From an uncultured Oscillospiraceae bacterium (GTDB taxonomy: Bacteria > Bacillota > Clostridia > Oscillospirales > Acutalibacteraceae), in NCBI GenBank assembly GCA_948471205.1, contig CAOKRT010000001.1, forward strand, positions 256,308 to 320,307: 64,000 bases of DNA. The letters run 5' to 3'. The notes under the pieces were generated by a model. The model made no database searches. It saw only the letters and a program-made list of their open reading frames with translations, and was not told the origin of the DNA. The translations under genes and the position numbers were made by a program. Positions 8,265 to 16,911 of the stretch are shown here, in pieces (the first letter of the stretch is position 1; every line of letters starts with the position of its first letter).

Positions 8265-8813
8265 ATGAAAAAACTTCTTATTATAAACGGTTCGCCAAGG
8301 GATAACGGTGTTTGCGCAGAGCTTATCCGGCAGATTAAACCCTATTTTATTGATTGTGAAATTAAAGAATACAGCACGTTTGCACTTGCACCGTCCCCAT
8401 GCCGTGACTGTAAATACTGTGAATATCACGATGGCTGTTATAATCATGATTTGGATATATTTTTTGAGGATTTTGAAGCGGCGGATTTTATTGCGTTTGT
8501 TACGCCTGTATATAACAATTTTTTCCCTGCACCTCTTAAAGCGGTGATAGACCGTTTTCAGCGTTATTACAGTGCAAGATTCAAGCGCGGTGCAAAACCG
8601 CCGATAGAAAAATTCAAAAGGGTGGGTGCTGTAATTGTTGCCGGTTCCAATGCAAGGGCAGCTTCCGATTATATGACAAATACGCTGAAGCAGTCTTTCG
8701 CAGTGCTTAACGGGGAAGTAACCGCAAGGTATTTTATACCGAATACGGATTTGGGAAAATATACATTCAACAATATAGAACTTCAGAAGTTTATACATCA
8801 GATTAAAGGATAA
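8265..8813 (+). CDS. NADPH-dependent FMN reductase/flavodoxin-like oxidoreductase
   Basis: The N-terminus KLLIINGSPRDNGVCAELIRQI is the flavin phosphate-binding loop of the flavodoxin-like fold. PCRDCKYCEYHDGCYNHDL is a cysteine-rich segment typical of the iron-sulfur flavoprotein/multimeric flavodoxin subgroup, and FVTPVYNNFFPAPLKAVIDRF is the family's conserved central segment. Three or four closely spaced cysteines could bind a cluster or simply be conserved. ATG 8265 is preferred over GTG 8262 by spacing from GAGG. The role is probably general redox metabolism. Confidence 0.8.
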   Translation: MKKLLIINGSPRDNGVCAELIRQIKPYFIDCEIKEYSTFALAPSPCRDCKYCEYHDGCYNHDLDIFFEDFEAADFIAFVTPVYNNFFPAPLKAVIDRFQRYYSARFKRGAKPPIEKFKRVGAVIVAGSNARAASDYMTNTLKQSFAVLNGEVTARYFIPNTDLGKYTFNNIELQKFIHQIKG

Positions 8814-8911
8814 AGAATAAAAGATATGAACATAACGCCGCAAAACGGTTTTTGTTTATAAAATTATTATATGTCTGTTTTTCCGAAACGGTTTATTTAA
8901 AGGAGTAAAAA

Positions 8912-9082
8912 ATGGTTAGTAAAACAAAATTTACTGTTGATAACGATAAAATAAAAGAATTGTTTGCAAAAGCCGGTATTTACAGTATTACAAACATTTC
9001 ACCGCTTGGCGCAGGCGAATATAATGCTGTTTCGGGCAAAATGTTTTTCAAAAGTGCCTTCAGAGTTCTGAATGGCGAGTAA
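8912..9082 (+). pseudogene. 56-codon fragment resembling the N-terminus of an aminoglycoside phosphotransferase-like kinase
   Basis: An excellent ribosome binding site (AAAGGAG, 6-nt spacing) precedes a short open frame ending in TAA. The peptide contains KIKELFAKAGIYSITNISP followed by LGAGEYNAV, which resembles the glycine-rich first strand of APH/choline-kinase-like enzymes. It stops before any kinase core and a terminator follows at once. The simplest reading is a gene truncated by deletion. A genuine small protein cannot be excluded, since the SD and terminator are intact. Confidence 0.5.
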
Positions 9083-9098
9083 AACTTCATTTTATAAT

Positions 9099-9138
9099 AA
9101 CAATCTGCGGCACAGCGCTGCGGATTGTTTCTTTTTTA
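9099..9138 (+). terminator. Terminator after the kinase-like fragment
   Basis: A 13-bp stem (9099-9111 with 9117-9129, loop ACAGC) is followed by a T-rich tail. Confidence 0.85.
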
Positions 9139-9164
9139 TACATAATTTATCAATAATTATTTTA

Positions 9165-9193
9165 TTGATTATAAATATAAAGTATGCTATAAT
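9165..9193 (+). promoter_or_regulatory. Promoter of the ruvCAB operon
   Basis: TTGATT (9165-9170), a 17-bp spacer and TATAAT (9188-9193) lie about 33 bp before the ruvC start codon. Confidence 0.7.
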
Positions 9194-9225
9194 TTATGCA
9201 AATTAAAATGGAGTAGTATATATAA

Positions 9226-9729
9226 ATGATAATTCTCGGCATTGATCCCGGTTATGCAATTATAGGCTGGGGCGTTCTTGAATATAAATCAAATAAATTC
9301 CGTGTTTTGGATTACGGCGCTATTACAACAGAGGCGCACACGCCGTTTCCTGTAAGGCTTCAGATTATTTATACGGAAATGAATATGATTTTTGATAAAT
9401 ATAAGCCGGAAATTATGAGCATGGAAAAACTGTTTTATAATAATAATGCCAAAACAGTTATTGATGTGGCACAGGCAAGAGGTGTGATAACGCTTTCGGC
9501 ACAGATGCACGGTATAGAAATTGCCGAATATACACCGCTTCAGGTGAAACAGTCTGTAACCGGATACGGAAGAGCCGTAAAAAAGCAGGTGCAGGAAATG
9601 ACAAGGCTTATTCTGAATCTTGAAAAAATCCCAAAGCCCGATGATACTGCCGATGCGCTTGCTATGGCTATCTGCCACGGGCATTCAAGCGGAAGCCTGC
9701 TTGGTGTATATAATAAATTTTTGAGGTAA
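9226..9729 (+). CDS. ruvC: Holliday junction resolvase RuvC
   Basis: RuvC cuts Holliday junctions produced during homologous recombination. Its 167 residues match the family length. The acidic active site is visible: D7 in GIDPGYAIIGWG, E67 in MSMEKLFYNN, and the aspartates of PKPDDTADALA near residues 139-143. It is first in a ruvC-ruvA-ruvB operon with 4- to 19-bp gaps. The ribosome binding site is weak (GGAG spaced about 12 nt). Confidence 0.97.
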   Translation: MIILGIDPGYAIIGWGVLEYKSNKFRVLDYGAITTEAHTPFPVRLQIIYTEMNMIFDKYKPEIMSMEKLFYNNNAKTVIDVAQARGVITLSAQMHGIEIAEYTPLQVKQSVTGYGRAVKKQVQEMTRLILNLEKIPKPDDTADALAMAICHGHSSGSLLGVYNKFLR

Positions 9730-9733
9730 TCAT

Positions 9734-10339
9734 ATGATTTATAATGTTAAAGGTATTCTTACTTATATAGATGCACAGTTTGTTGTTGTTGAGTGCGGCG
9801 GTGTTGGCTTTAAATGCTTCACCTCGCTTAATACATCAAAATCTGTGGGTAAAACAGGCAGTGAGGTTAATTTGTTTACGTATCTTTCCGTAAGGGAGGA
9901 TGCTATGGATTTATTCGGATTTTCAACACAGACGGAGCTGGACTCCTTTAAACTGCTTATTACGGTTTCAGGGATCGGTCCGAAAGCGGCGATAGCCGTT
10001 CTTTCCGAACTTTCACCGGACAGACTGGCAGTAGCCATTGCATCGGGTGATACCAAATCAATCATAAAGGCAAACGGAATAGGGAAAAAGACGGCAGAAA
10101 GAATTGTTCTTGAATTAAAGGATAAGATGGTAAGTATGTCTTCGGGTGAAATTTCGGCAGCCGTGGAATCTGCAGGTTCAATTCTTGAGGAATCTGCTTC
10201 TTCAGAAGCCGTTGCGGCACTTGTTGCGCTGGGCTTCAGTCAAAGTGATGCGGCCGTTGCTGTCGGTCAGATGGATAAATCGCTGTCTGCGGATGAAATG
10301 ATAAGGCTTGGTTTAAAACAGCTTTCAAGAAATCTTTAA
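9734..10339 (+). CDS. ruvA: Holliday junction branch migration protein RuvA
   Basis: This 201-residue protein has the three RuvA domains: an N-terminal OB-fold (MIYNVKGILTYIDAQFVVVECGGVGF), helix-hairpin-helix motifs (ISGIGPKAAIAVLSEL in the form VSGIGPKAAIAVLS, and KANGIGKKTAERIVLELKDK), and a C-terminal domain that contacts RuvB (EAVAALVALGFSQSDAAVAV). RuvA tetramers hold the four-way junction open while RuvB drives branch migration. It lies between ruvC and ruvB. Confidence 0.97.
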   Translation: MIYNVKGILTYIDAQFVVVECGGVGFKCFTSLNTSKSVGKTGSEVNLFTYLSVREDAMDLFGFSTQTELDSFKLLITVSGIGPKAAIAVLSELSPDRLAVAIASGDTKSIIKANGIGKKTAERIVLELKDKMVSMSSGEISAAVESAGSILEESASSEAVAALVALGFSQSDAAVAVGQMDKSLSADEMIRLGLKQLSRNL

Positions 10340-10358
10340 TTGATTTTCAGGAGATACT

Positions 10359-11387
10359 ATGAACGAGATGGATTTTGAAAACCGAATAGTTTCAACAGAG
10401 TTTACAGAAGCGGATAATGATATTGAAAACAGTCTGCGTCCTAAAGAACTGACGGATTATATCGGTCAGGAAAAGGCAAAGGAAAATCTTTCTGTATATA
10501 TTCAGGCGGCACGTGCAAGAGGGGAAGCGCTGGACCACGTTTTGCTTTACGGTCCTCCCGGACTTGGCAAAACCACGCTTGCGGGCATTATTGCAAACGA
10601 AATGGGCGTAAATATCAGAATAACAAGCGGTCCGGCAATTGAAAAACAGGGCGACTTGGCAGCATTGCTTACCAATTTACAAGAGGGCGATGTGCTTTTC
10701 ATTGACGAAATTCACCGCCTTAACAGAAGCGTGGAAGAGGTTTTGTATCCTGCCATGGAAGACAGGGCACTTGATATTATTATAGGAAAAGGACCTTCCG
10801 CACGATCCATAAGGCTTGATTTGCCGAATTTCACGCTTGTTGGGGCAACCACACGTGCGGGGCAGCTTTCCGCACCTCTGCGAGACAGATTCGGCGTTAT
10901 TTTAAGACTGGAGCTTTATACAAATGATGAGCTTGCGTCTATTGTAAGAAGAAGTGCCGGTATACTTGGAATTGATATTGATGACAACGGCGCATATCAG
11001 ATTGCTTCCAGGTCCAGAGGAACGCCGCGTATTGCAAACAGACTTCTTAAAAGAAGCCGTGATTTTGCTGAGGTTAAATATGACGGTGTTATAACGGAGG
11101 AGGCTTCCTCGGATGCGCTGAACAGAATGGAAATTGACGGTTTGGGTCTTGATTCAATAGACCGCCGTCTTCTTACAACAATGATTAGAAATTATAACGG
11201 AGGACCCGTCGGTCTTGAAACCATTGCCGCTGCAATCGGCGAAGAAGCCGTAACGATTGAAGATGTTTATGAGCCGTATCTTATGCAGATAGGCTTTTTA
11301 AGCAGAACCCCCAGGGGAAGATGTGTAACGGCACTGGGCTACAAACATCTTGGCTTTGAACAGGACGGACAGCAGACTCTGATATAA
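10359..11387 (+). CDS. ruvB: Holliday junction branch migration helicase RuvB
   Basis: RuvB is the hexameric AAA+ motor of branch migration. Walker A is GPPGLGKTT (about 65-73), Walker B is LFIDEIH (about 113-119) and the sensor is VGATTRAG. The N-terminal [20 protein letters not shown] and the C-terminal winged helix ([16 protein letters not shown]) are typical. Length 342 is normal. A good site (CAGGAGATACT) precedes ATG 10359. Confidence 0.98.
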   Translation: MNEMDFENRIVSTEFTEADNDIENSLRPKELTDYIGQEKAKENLSVYIQAARARGEALDHVLLYGPPGLGKTTLAGIIANEMGVNIRITSGPAIEKQGDLAALLTNLQEGDVLFIDEIHRLNRSVEEVLYPAMEDRALDIIIGKGPSARSIRLDLPNFTLVGATTRAGQLSAPLRDRFGVILRLELYTNDELASIVRRSAGILGIDIDDNGAYQIASRSRGTPRIANRLLKRSRDFAEVKYDGVITEEASSDALNRMEIDGLGLDSIDRRLLTTMIRNYNGGPVGLETIAAAIGEEAVTIEDVYEPYLMQIGFLSRTPRGRCVTALGYKHLGFEQDGQQTLI

Positions 11388-11413
11388 ATATATTTTGAAA
11401 GGTTTTGTTTTTT

Positions 11414-12769
11414 GTGGGTAGATTATTTGGAACAGACGGTGTAAGAGGAATTGCAAATAAGGATTTAACAAACGAGCTTGCCATGCAGATAGGAAAGGCG
11501 GCGGCTGAAATTCTGATTAAAAACACAACGGCAGATACAAAGCCTGTTGTTATGATCGGAAAAGATACAAGAGCATCCGGCGATATGCTTGAAGCAGCGC
11601 TCACATCCGGTTTCTGCTCTGTCGGAGTAGATGTTCTTTCGGTTGGGGTAATTCCCACTCCGGCCATTGCTTATCTTGTGGAAAAATACAACTGCGATGC
11701 AGGCGTTATGATTTCTGCTTCGCATAATCCCTGTGAATATAACGGCATTAAAATCTTTCAGGGAAACGGATACAAACTTCCGGATGAAACGGAAGAAGAA
11801 ATTGAATCCATTATTCTTGACAATGCAGGAAAAATGGATATGAAAACGGGCGGCGGTGTCGGAAAAAGAACATTCTGCAAAACGGCTGTTGAAGATTATA
11901 TCAGCCATGTTGTTTCCGTTTCGGATATTCGGTTTGACGGAATGAATATTGCAATAGACACGGCAAACGGTTCTGCATCTGTTTGTGCAAAGGAAATTTT
12001 TACCCGTCTCGGTGCAAAGTGCCACATGCTTTCAGATACTCCGGACGGAGTAAATATTAACGCAAACTGTGGCTCCACACATCCTGAAGAGCTGATGGAA
12101 TTTGTTAAAGCCAATAAGCTTGACCTTGGTTTGGCATTCGACGGCGATGCAGACAGAATGCTTGCAGTGGATGAAAACGGAAATCTTATAGACGGCGACA
12201 GAATTATTGCTATCTGCGCAATGCAGATGAAGCAGGAGGGTCGGCTTGAAAAAGATACGGCAGTGGTAACGGTTATGAGCAATATGGGCTTTTTCAAGTT
12301 CTGCGATGATTACGGTATCAAATGTGCCAAAACTGCCGTAGGAGACCGCTATGTGCTTGAACGTATGCTAAAACAGGGCTACAATATCGGCGGTGAGCAA
12401 AGCGGTCATATCATTTTTCTTGATTATGCTACAACCGGAGACGGTGAGCTTTCCGGTGTTAAACTGATAGAAACCGTTAAAAAAAGCGGTGCAACACTTG
12501 GTGAACTTGCATCAGTTATGACCGTTTATCCGCAGGTGTTAATAAATGTGGAGGTTACGGCAGAGGGTAAGAAAAAGTATAACAATGACGAGTATATCAT
12601 TTCCGCAGTTCAGGAAGCGGAAATGGAACTTCACGGAGACGGAAGGGTACTGGTTCGTGTGTCCGGCACAGAACCGCTTGTCCGTGTAATGCTTGAAGGA
12701 AAAGATATAGATAAAATTACAAATCTCGGTAATTATATTGCCGGCGTAGTTAAAGAAAGACTTAGTTGA
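11414..12769 (+). CDS. glmM: Phosphoglucosamine mutase
   Basis: GlmM interconverts glucosamine-6-phosphate and glucosamine-1-phosphate for peptidoglycan precursor synthesis. The N-terminus GRLFGTDGVRGIAN, the phosphoserine loop ISASHNPCEYNG, the metal loop FDGDADRML and the C-terminal RVSGTEPLVRVMLE are all present. GTG 11414 was chosen because family members start at MGxxFGTDGVRG; an in-frame TTG at 11405 is too close to AAAGG. The stop overlaps the next gene by one base (TGATG). Confidence 0.96.
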   Translation: MGRLFGTDGVRGIANKDLTNELAMQIGKAAAEILIKNTTADTKPVVMIGKDTRASGDMLEAALTSGFCSVGVDVLSVGVIPTPAIAYLVEKYNCDAGVMISASHNPCEYNGIKIFQGNGYKLPDETEEEIESIILDNAGKMDMKTGGGVGKRTFCKTAVEDYISHVVSVSDIRFDGMNIAIDTANGSASVCAKEIFTRLGAKCHMLSDTPDGVNINANCGSTHPEELMEFVKANKLDLGLAFDGDADRMLAVDENGNLIDGDRIIAICAMQMKQEGRLEKDTAVVTVMSNMGFFKFCDDYGIKCAKTAVGDRYVLERMLKQGYNIGGEQSGHIIFLDYATTGDGELSGVKLIETVKKSGATLGELASVMTVYPQVLINVEVTAEGKKKYNNDEYIISAVQEAEMELHGDGRVLVRVSGTEPLVRVMLEGKDIDKITNLGNYIAGVVKERLS

Positions 12770-13653
12770 TGAGATATACAAAGGATTGGAAAGAGTATGA
12801 GCTTATTGACTGCTCCGGCGGTGAAAAGCTTGAAAGATGGGGAGAACAGCTTTTAATAAGACCTGACCCCCAGGTTATATGGAAAAGCGAAAAAACAAAT
12901 AAACTGTGGTTTGGGGCGGATGCAAGATATGAACGCTCACATTCCGGCGGCGGTCAGTGGAATGTCCGCAAAAAAATACCGTCCGTATGGCAGGTTAAAT
13001 ACAAAGATTTAACCTTTAATATAAAAACCATGGGTTTCAAGCATACAGGGCTTTTTCCCGAACAGGCAGTTAACTGGGATTTTACCAGGCGGGTTATTAA
13101 AACCAGCGGCAGAACAGATGTGAAGGTTCTGAATCTTTTTGCATATACCGGTGGCGCAACAGCGGCATGCCTGAAAGAGGGTGCGTCGGTTGTGCATGTT
13201 GATGCTTCCAAAGGAATGACACTTTGGGCAAAAGAAAACATTGAAGCATCGGGGCTTTCGGAAAAACCGTGCAGATGGATTGTTGACGACTGCATTAAAT
13301 TTGTTCAGCGTGAAATCAGAAGAGGAAATAAATACGATATTATTATTCTTGATCCTCCGTCTTACGGCAGAGGACCTAAAGGTGAAATATGGCATCTGGA
13401 GGACAGCCTTTACGATTTTGTTAAGCTGATTAAGGATGTATTGTCAGACAATCCTCTTATGGTGCTTCTTAATTCATATACAACAGGGCTTTCGGCTTCT
13501 GTTATGAAATATATTCTTGATGATATTATTGTTAAAGAAAAGGGCGGCAGTGTTGATGCCGATGAAATCGGGCTTCCCGTTTCATCCAATAACGGGGTTC
13601 TTCCCTGCGGAGCATCGGCCATTTGGTTAAACAATGGAATTAATCAGATTTGA
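12769..13653 (+). CDS. Class I SAM-dependent methyltransferase (RlmI/RlmK-like)
   Basis: The core carries VLNLFAYTGGATAACLKEGA (SAM-binding motif I), VVHVDASKGMTLWAKEN (motif II), RWIVDDCIKF and IIILDPPSYGRG (motif IV), the pattern of the rRNA cytosine-5 methyltransferase-like group. The N-terminus lacks a clear PUA domain, so the target RNA is uncertain. Its start overlaps the glmM stop and its end overlaps ecfA1 by 20 bp, so it is embedded in the operon. Confidence 0.85.
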   Translation: MRYTKDWKEYELIDCSGGEKLERWGEQLLIRPDPQVIWKSEKTNKLWFGADARYERSHSGGGQWNVRKKIPSVWQVKYKDLTFNIKTMGFKHTGLFPEQAVNWDFTRRVIKTSGRTDVKVLNLFAYTGGATAACLKEGASVVHVDASKGMTLWAKENIEASGLSEKPCRWIVDDCIKFVQREIRRGNKYDIIILDPPSYGRGPKGEIWHLEDSLYDFVKLIKDVLSDNPLMVLLNSYTTGLSASVMKYILDDIIVKEKGGSVDADEIGLPVSSNNGVLPCGASAIWLNNGINQI

Positions 13654-14479
13654 TCATGTTGATTTTTCTTATACTTCTGAAGAAAACGGAAACACCGTAA
13701 TATCGGCAGAGGTAATGAAGGATTTTAATCTTACAATTGAAAAGGGCAGTTTTGTTGCAGTTCTTGGGCATAACGGTTCAGGCAAATCCACTGTTGCAAA
13801 GCTGATAAACGGAATACTTGTGCCCCAAAGCGGAACGGTAACCGTTAACGGTATTGCAACGGATAATGAAGACAATGTTTACGAAATCAGAAAAAGCGTT
13901 GGAATGGTTTTTCAGAATCCGGATAACCAAATAGTAGCTTCCGTTGTGGAAGAGGACGTTGCTTTCGGTGTTGAAAATCTCGGAATACCGTCTGACGAAT
14001 GCCGCAGAAGAGTGGACGAGGCGCTTAAAACAGTCGGTATATATGCGCTTCGCGAAAAAGCGCCGCATAAGCTGTCAGGCGGGCAGAAACAGCGTGTTGC
14101 CGTTGCGGGCATTATAGCAATGAAGCCAACGTGCATTGTGCTTGACGAACCCACTGCCATGCTGGATCCGAGCGGACGCAGAGAAGTCATAGATACAATC
14201 AGGAAACTGAACAGGGAAGACGGCATAACAATTGTGCTGATAACACATTATATGGATGAAGCCGTTGAGGCAGACAGAGTCATTGTGATAGACGGCGGAA
14301 AAATCAAACTTGACGGTTCGGCTGAATATGTGTTTTCCAATGTTGATGAAATAAAGGCTATGGGACTGGATGTTCCGCAGGCAACAGAGCTTATACATAA
14401 AGCAGGGCTTGAAAGCAGTGAAACAATTTTAAACACAGATGAATGTGTGGAATTTATTAAAAAAAGGCTGGAGGAGTAA
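13634..14479 (+). CDS. ecfA1: Energy-coupling factor transporter ATPase EcfA1
   Basis: One of the two ATPases of the shared ECF module that powers vitamin uptake. Walker A is GHNGSGKST (45-53), followed by MVFQNPDNQI (Q-loop), LSGGQKQR (signature) and CIVLDEPTAMLDP (Walker B). It is followed by ecfA2 and ecfT, the usual group II order; no substrate-binding S component is in the window, so that must be encoded elsewhere. Confidence 0.95.
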   Translation: MELIRFDHVDFSYTSEENGNTVISAEVMKDFNLTIEKGSFVAVLGHNGSGKSTVAKLINGILVPQSGTVTVNGIATDNEDNVYEIRKSVGMVFQNPDNQIVASVVEEDVAFGVENLGIPSDECRRRVDEALKTVGIYALREKAPHKLSGGQKQRVAVAGIIAMKPTCIVLDEPTAMLDPSGRREVIDTIRKLNREDGITIVLITHYMDEAVEADRVIVIDGGKIKLDGSAEYVFSNVDEIKAMGLDVPQATELIHKAGLESSETILNTDECVEFIKKRLEE

Positions 14480-14481
14480 TT

Positions 14482-15357
14482 GTGGCGGTTTTGGTCTGCG
14501 AAAATTTAAAATATCTTTACAGCGCAGGCACACCATTTGAAACTGCGGCGATTGAAAATGTTGATTTTTCGGTTGAAAAAGGGGAACTGATTGGTATAAT
14601 TGGTCATACCGGAAGCGGAAAATCCACCCTTATTCAGCATTGCAACGGACTTTTGGAACCGCATGGCGGCGTTGTTTTTCTGAACGGAAAAGATATCTGG
14701 GCAAAGGAAAATAGAAAACATATAAGAGATGTCCGTTTTTCGGTTGGTCTTTGTTTTCAGTATCCGGAATATCAGATTTTTGAAGAAACCGTTTTTAAAG
14801 AAATTGCCTTTGGTCCGAAGCAGATGGGACTGAAAGAAAAGGAGATTAAAGAACGGGTATATAAAAGTATGGCTTTTGTGGGTATAGACCGTTCTTTTGA
14901 AAATAAATCACCGTTTGATTTGTCGGGCGGGCAGAAAAGGCGTGTGGCAATTGCTTCTGTTATAGCCATGCAGCCGCAGGTGCTGATTCTTGATGAACCC
15001 TGTGCCGGTCTTGATCCGAAGGGCAGAGAACGTATTCTTGCTTTGATTAAGGAATACAGAGAAACGATGGGAACAACGGTAATTGTTGTTTCTCATTCTA
15101 TGGAAGATATGGCTGAAATATGCAGCAGAGTGCTTGTTATGGACCATGGAAAAACAGCTATGTACGGCACGGTGGCGGAGGTTTATTCGCAAGCCGGCAA
15201 GCTGAGGAGTATGGGGCTTAATATTCCGCAGATTACAGATATTTTTCTGAGATTAAAGGCAGAGGGTATTGACTGCAGAACAGATATTTTTACCGTTTCC
15301 GACGGAGCGCAGGAGCTTAGAAGGCTTTTCGGCAAAAAGAAAGGGGCGGTGATATGA
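14482..15357 (+). CDS. ecfA2: Energy-coupling factor transporter ATPase EcfA2
   Basis: The second ECF ATPase, 291 residues, starts at GTG 14482 two bases after ecfA1 ends, with GGAGGAG in the end of ecfA1 as its ribosome binding site. Walker A is GHTGSGKST, the Q-loop is LCFQYPEYQIFEETV, the signature is LSGGQKRR and Walker B is VLILDEPCAGLDP. The FQYPEYQLFE-type Q-loop is characteristic of EcfA2. It overlaps ecfT by 4 bp. Confidence 0.95.
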   Translation: MAVLVCENLKYLYSAGTPFETAAIENVDFSVEKGELIGIIGHTGSGKSTLIQHCNGLLEPHGGVVFLNGKDIWAKENRKHIRDVRFSVGLCFQYPEYQIFEETVFKEIAFGPKQMGLKEKEIKERVYKSMAFVGIDRSFENKSPFDLSGGQKRRVAIASVIAMQPQVLILDEPCAGLDPKGRERILALIKEYRETMGTTVIVVSHSMEDMAEICSRVLVMDHGKTAMYGTVAEVYSQAGKLRSMGLNIPQITDIFLRLKAEGIDCRTDIFTVSDGAQELRRLFGKKKGAVI

Positions 15358-16166
15358 TAAGCGATATAACAATCGGGCAGTATTTCCCAGGAAATTCAAT
15401 TGTGCATAAGCTGGATGCAAGAATGAAAATTGTTTTAACCGTTCTTTTTATTGCTGCATTGTTTTTATGCGGAAATTTTATTTCACTTTCTGTTATTTTG
15501 ATATCGGCGGCAGCGGTTATCGGTTTAAGCAGAATTTCATTTAAAACAATTTTAAAAAGCGTAAAACCGCTTGCGCTTATTATTATCATTACTGCCGTTA
15601 TTAACTTATTTTACGGAACCGGTGAGGCTGTTGCGGAATTCTGGGTGTTTAAAATTACAGTAAACGGTATTTATAAAGCTTTGTTTTTTTCGTTCAGAAT
15701 TACCACGTTAATTGTTATAGGTTCAATGCTTACTTATACTACATCGCCGACAGAGCTTACAGATGCAATTGAACGGCTTTTTAAGCCGCTTAAATATATC
15801 GGCATAGATGTTCATATGATTGCAATGATTATGACCATTGCACTTCGTTTTATTCCTACGCTTGTTGAAGAAATAGAAAAAATTACCGCTGCGCAGAAAT
15901 CCAGGGGAGCAGATATGGAATCCGGAAATATTATAAAGCGTGTAAAGGCGCTTATACCTGTGCTTATACCGCTGTTTATATCTTCTTTCCGCAGAGCAAG
16001 GGAGCTTGCTTACGCAATGGAATGCCGCTGTTACCGCGGCGGGGCAGGAAGAACAAAAATGAAAGTTTCAAAAATTCATTTCCGGGATTGCTGTGCACTT
16101 GTTCTGATATCGTTATTGACAGCGCTTGTATGTTATCTCAATACCTTGATGGTGGCGGTTATATGA
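15354..16166 (+). CDS. ecfT: Energy-coupling factor transmembrane protein EcfT
   Basis: EcfT is the membrane scaffold that links the EcfA pair to exchangeable S components. The 270-residue protein has several membrane segments and the two coupling-helix motifs with Ala-Arg-Gly-like signatures (AAQKSRGADMESG and AYAMECRCYRGG). The start overlaps ecfA2 and the stop overlaps truA (ATGA), so translation is probably coupled. Confidence 0.95.
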   Translation: MISDITIGQYFPGNSIVHKLDARMKIVLTVLFIAALFLCGNFISLSVILISAAAVIGLSRISFKTILKSVKPLALIIIITAVINLFYGTGEAVAEFWVFKITVNGIYKALFFSFRITTLIVIGSMLTYTTSPTELTDAIERLFKPLKYIGIDVHMIAMIMTIALRFIPTLVEEIEKITAAQKSRGADMESGNIIKRVKALIPVLIPLFISSFRRARELAYAMECRCYRGGAGRTKMKVSKIHFRDCCALVLISLLTALVCYLNTLMVAVI

Positions 16167-16897
16167 GAAATTTACTTATTGAAATCAGCTATGACGGTTC
16201 CGGTTATCACGGCTGGCAAATTCAGAAAAATGCAGTAACCGTTCAGCAGGTTTTTCAGAAAGCAGTTGAAAAAGTTTTCGGCGGACAAACAGATATTAAG
16301 GGCTGCAGCCGAACAGACAGCGGTGTGCATGCGTATTCATATTTTGTTTCATTGAAAACAGAACAGAATATACCGGCAGAAAGGATTCCTGCGGCGCTGA
16401 ATACATATTTGCCTAAGGATATTGCGGTTCTAAGCTGCAAAGAGGTTGATTATGATTTTCATGCACGTTACAGTGTTAAATCAAAGGAATATATTTATAA
16501 ACTGTATAACGGAAAAATCAGAAATCCGTTCTATAACAAGTATGCTTATCATTACAGATTTCCTGTGAACGCAGAGTACCTGAATAACGAAGCAAAGGCC
16601 TTTATAGGCACGTATGATTTCAGCGGCTTCTGTTCTGCGCATTCCGGAGTGGAGGACACGGTGAGAACGGTTTATAATTTTGAAGTGTTCAGAAAAGGCG
16701 ATATGGTTTATTTTAAGGTTGAAGCAGACGGTTTTCTTTATAATATGGTCAGAATAATGGTTGGAACGCTTCTTTTTGTTAATGAGGGCAAAATCAAACA
16801 GGGAACGCTGAAAGGTATTATTGAAAGCAAAAACAGAAAACTGGCAGGAAAAACAGCTCCTGCAGAAGGCTTATATCTTAATAAGGTCAATTATTAA
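16163..16897 (+). CDS. truA: tRNA pseudouridine(38-40) synthase TruA
   Basis: TruA modifies uridines 38-40 in tRNA anticodon arms. The catalytic aspartate is D52 in GCSRTDSGVHA; NLLIEISYDGSGYHGWQ and DGFLYNMVRIMVGTLL are family signatures. The start at 16163 overlaps the ecfT stop by 4 bp; a longer in-frame reading from 16022 runs inside ecfT and is discarded. The 244-residue length is normal. Confidence 0.95.
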   Translation: MRNLLIEISYDGSGYHGWQIQKNAVTVQQVFQKAVEKVFGGQTDIKGCSRTDSGVHAYSYFVSLKTEQNIPAERIPAALNTYLPKDIAVLSCKEVDYDFHARYSVKSKEYIYKLYNGKIRNPFYNKYAYHYRFPVNAEYLNNEAKAFIGTYDFSGFCSAHSGVEDTVRTVYNFEVFRKGDMVYFKVEADGFLYNMVRIMVGTLLFVNEGKIKQGTLKGIIESKNRKLAGKTAPAEGLYLNKVNY

Positions 16898-16911
16898 AAG
16901 GATTTGAAAAT

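Noticed and set aside
8235-8843. 202-residue minus-strand reading frame opposite the FMN reductase gene
   Set aside because: It is a shadow of the plus-strand gene, which has clear family motifs, promoter and ribosome binding site.
13912-14226. Minus-strand frames opposite ecfA1/ecfA2
   Set aside because: Low-complexity shadows of conserved ATPase genes with no start signals.
16022-16162. Longer TruA N-terminus
   Set aside because: It lies within ecfT in another frame; family members begin at the MRNLLIEISYDG-type start at 16163.
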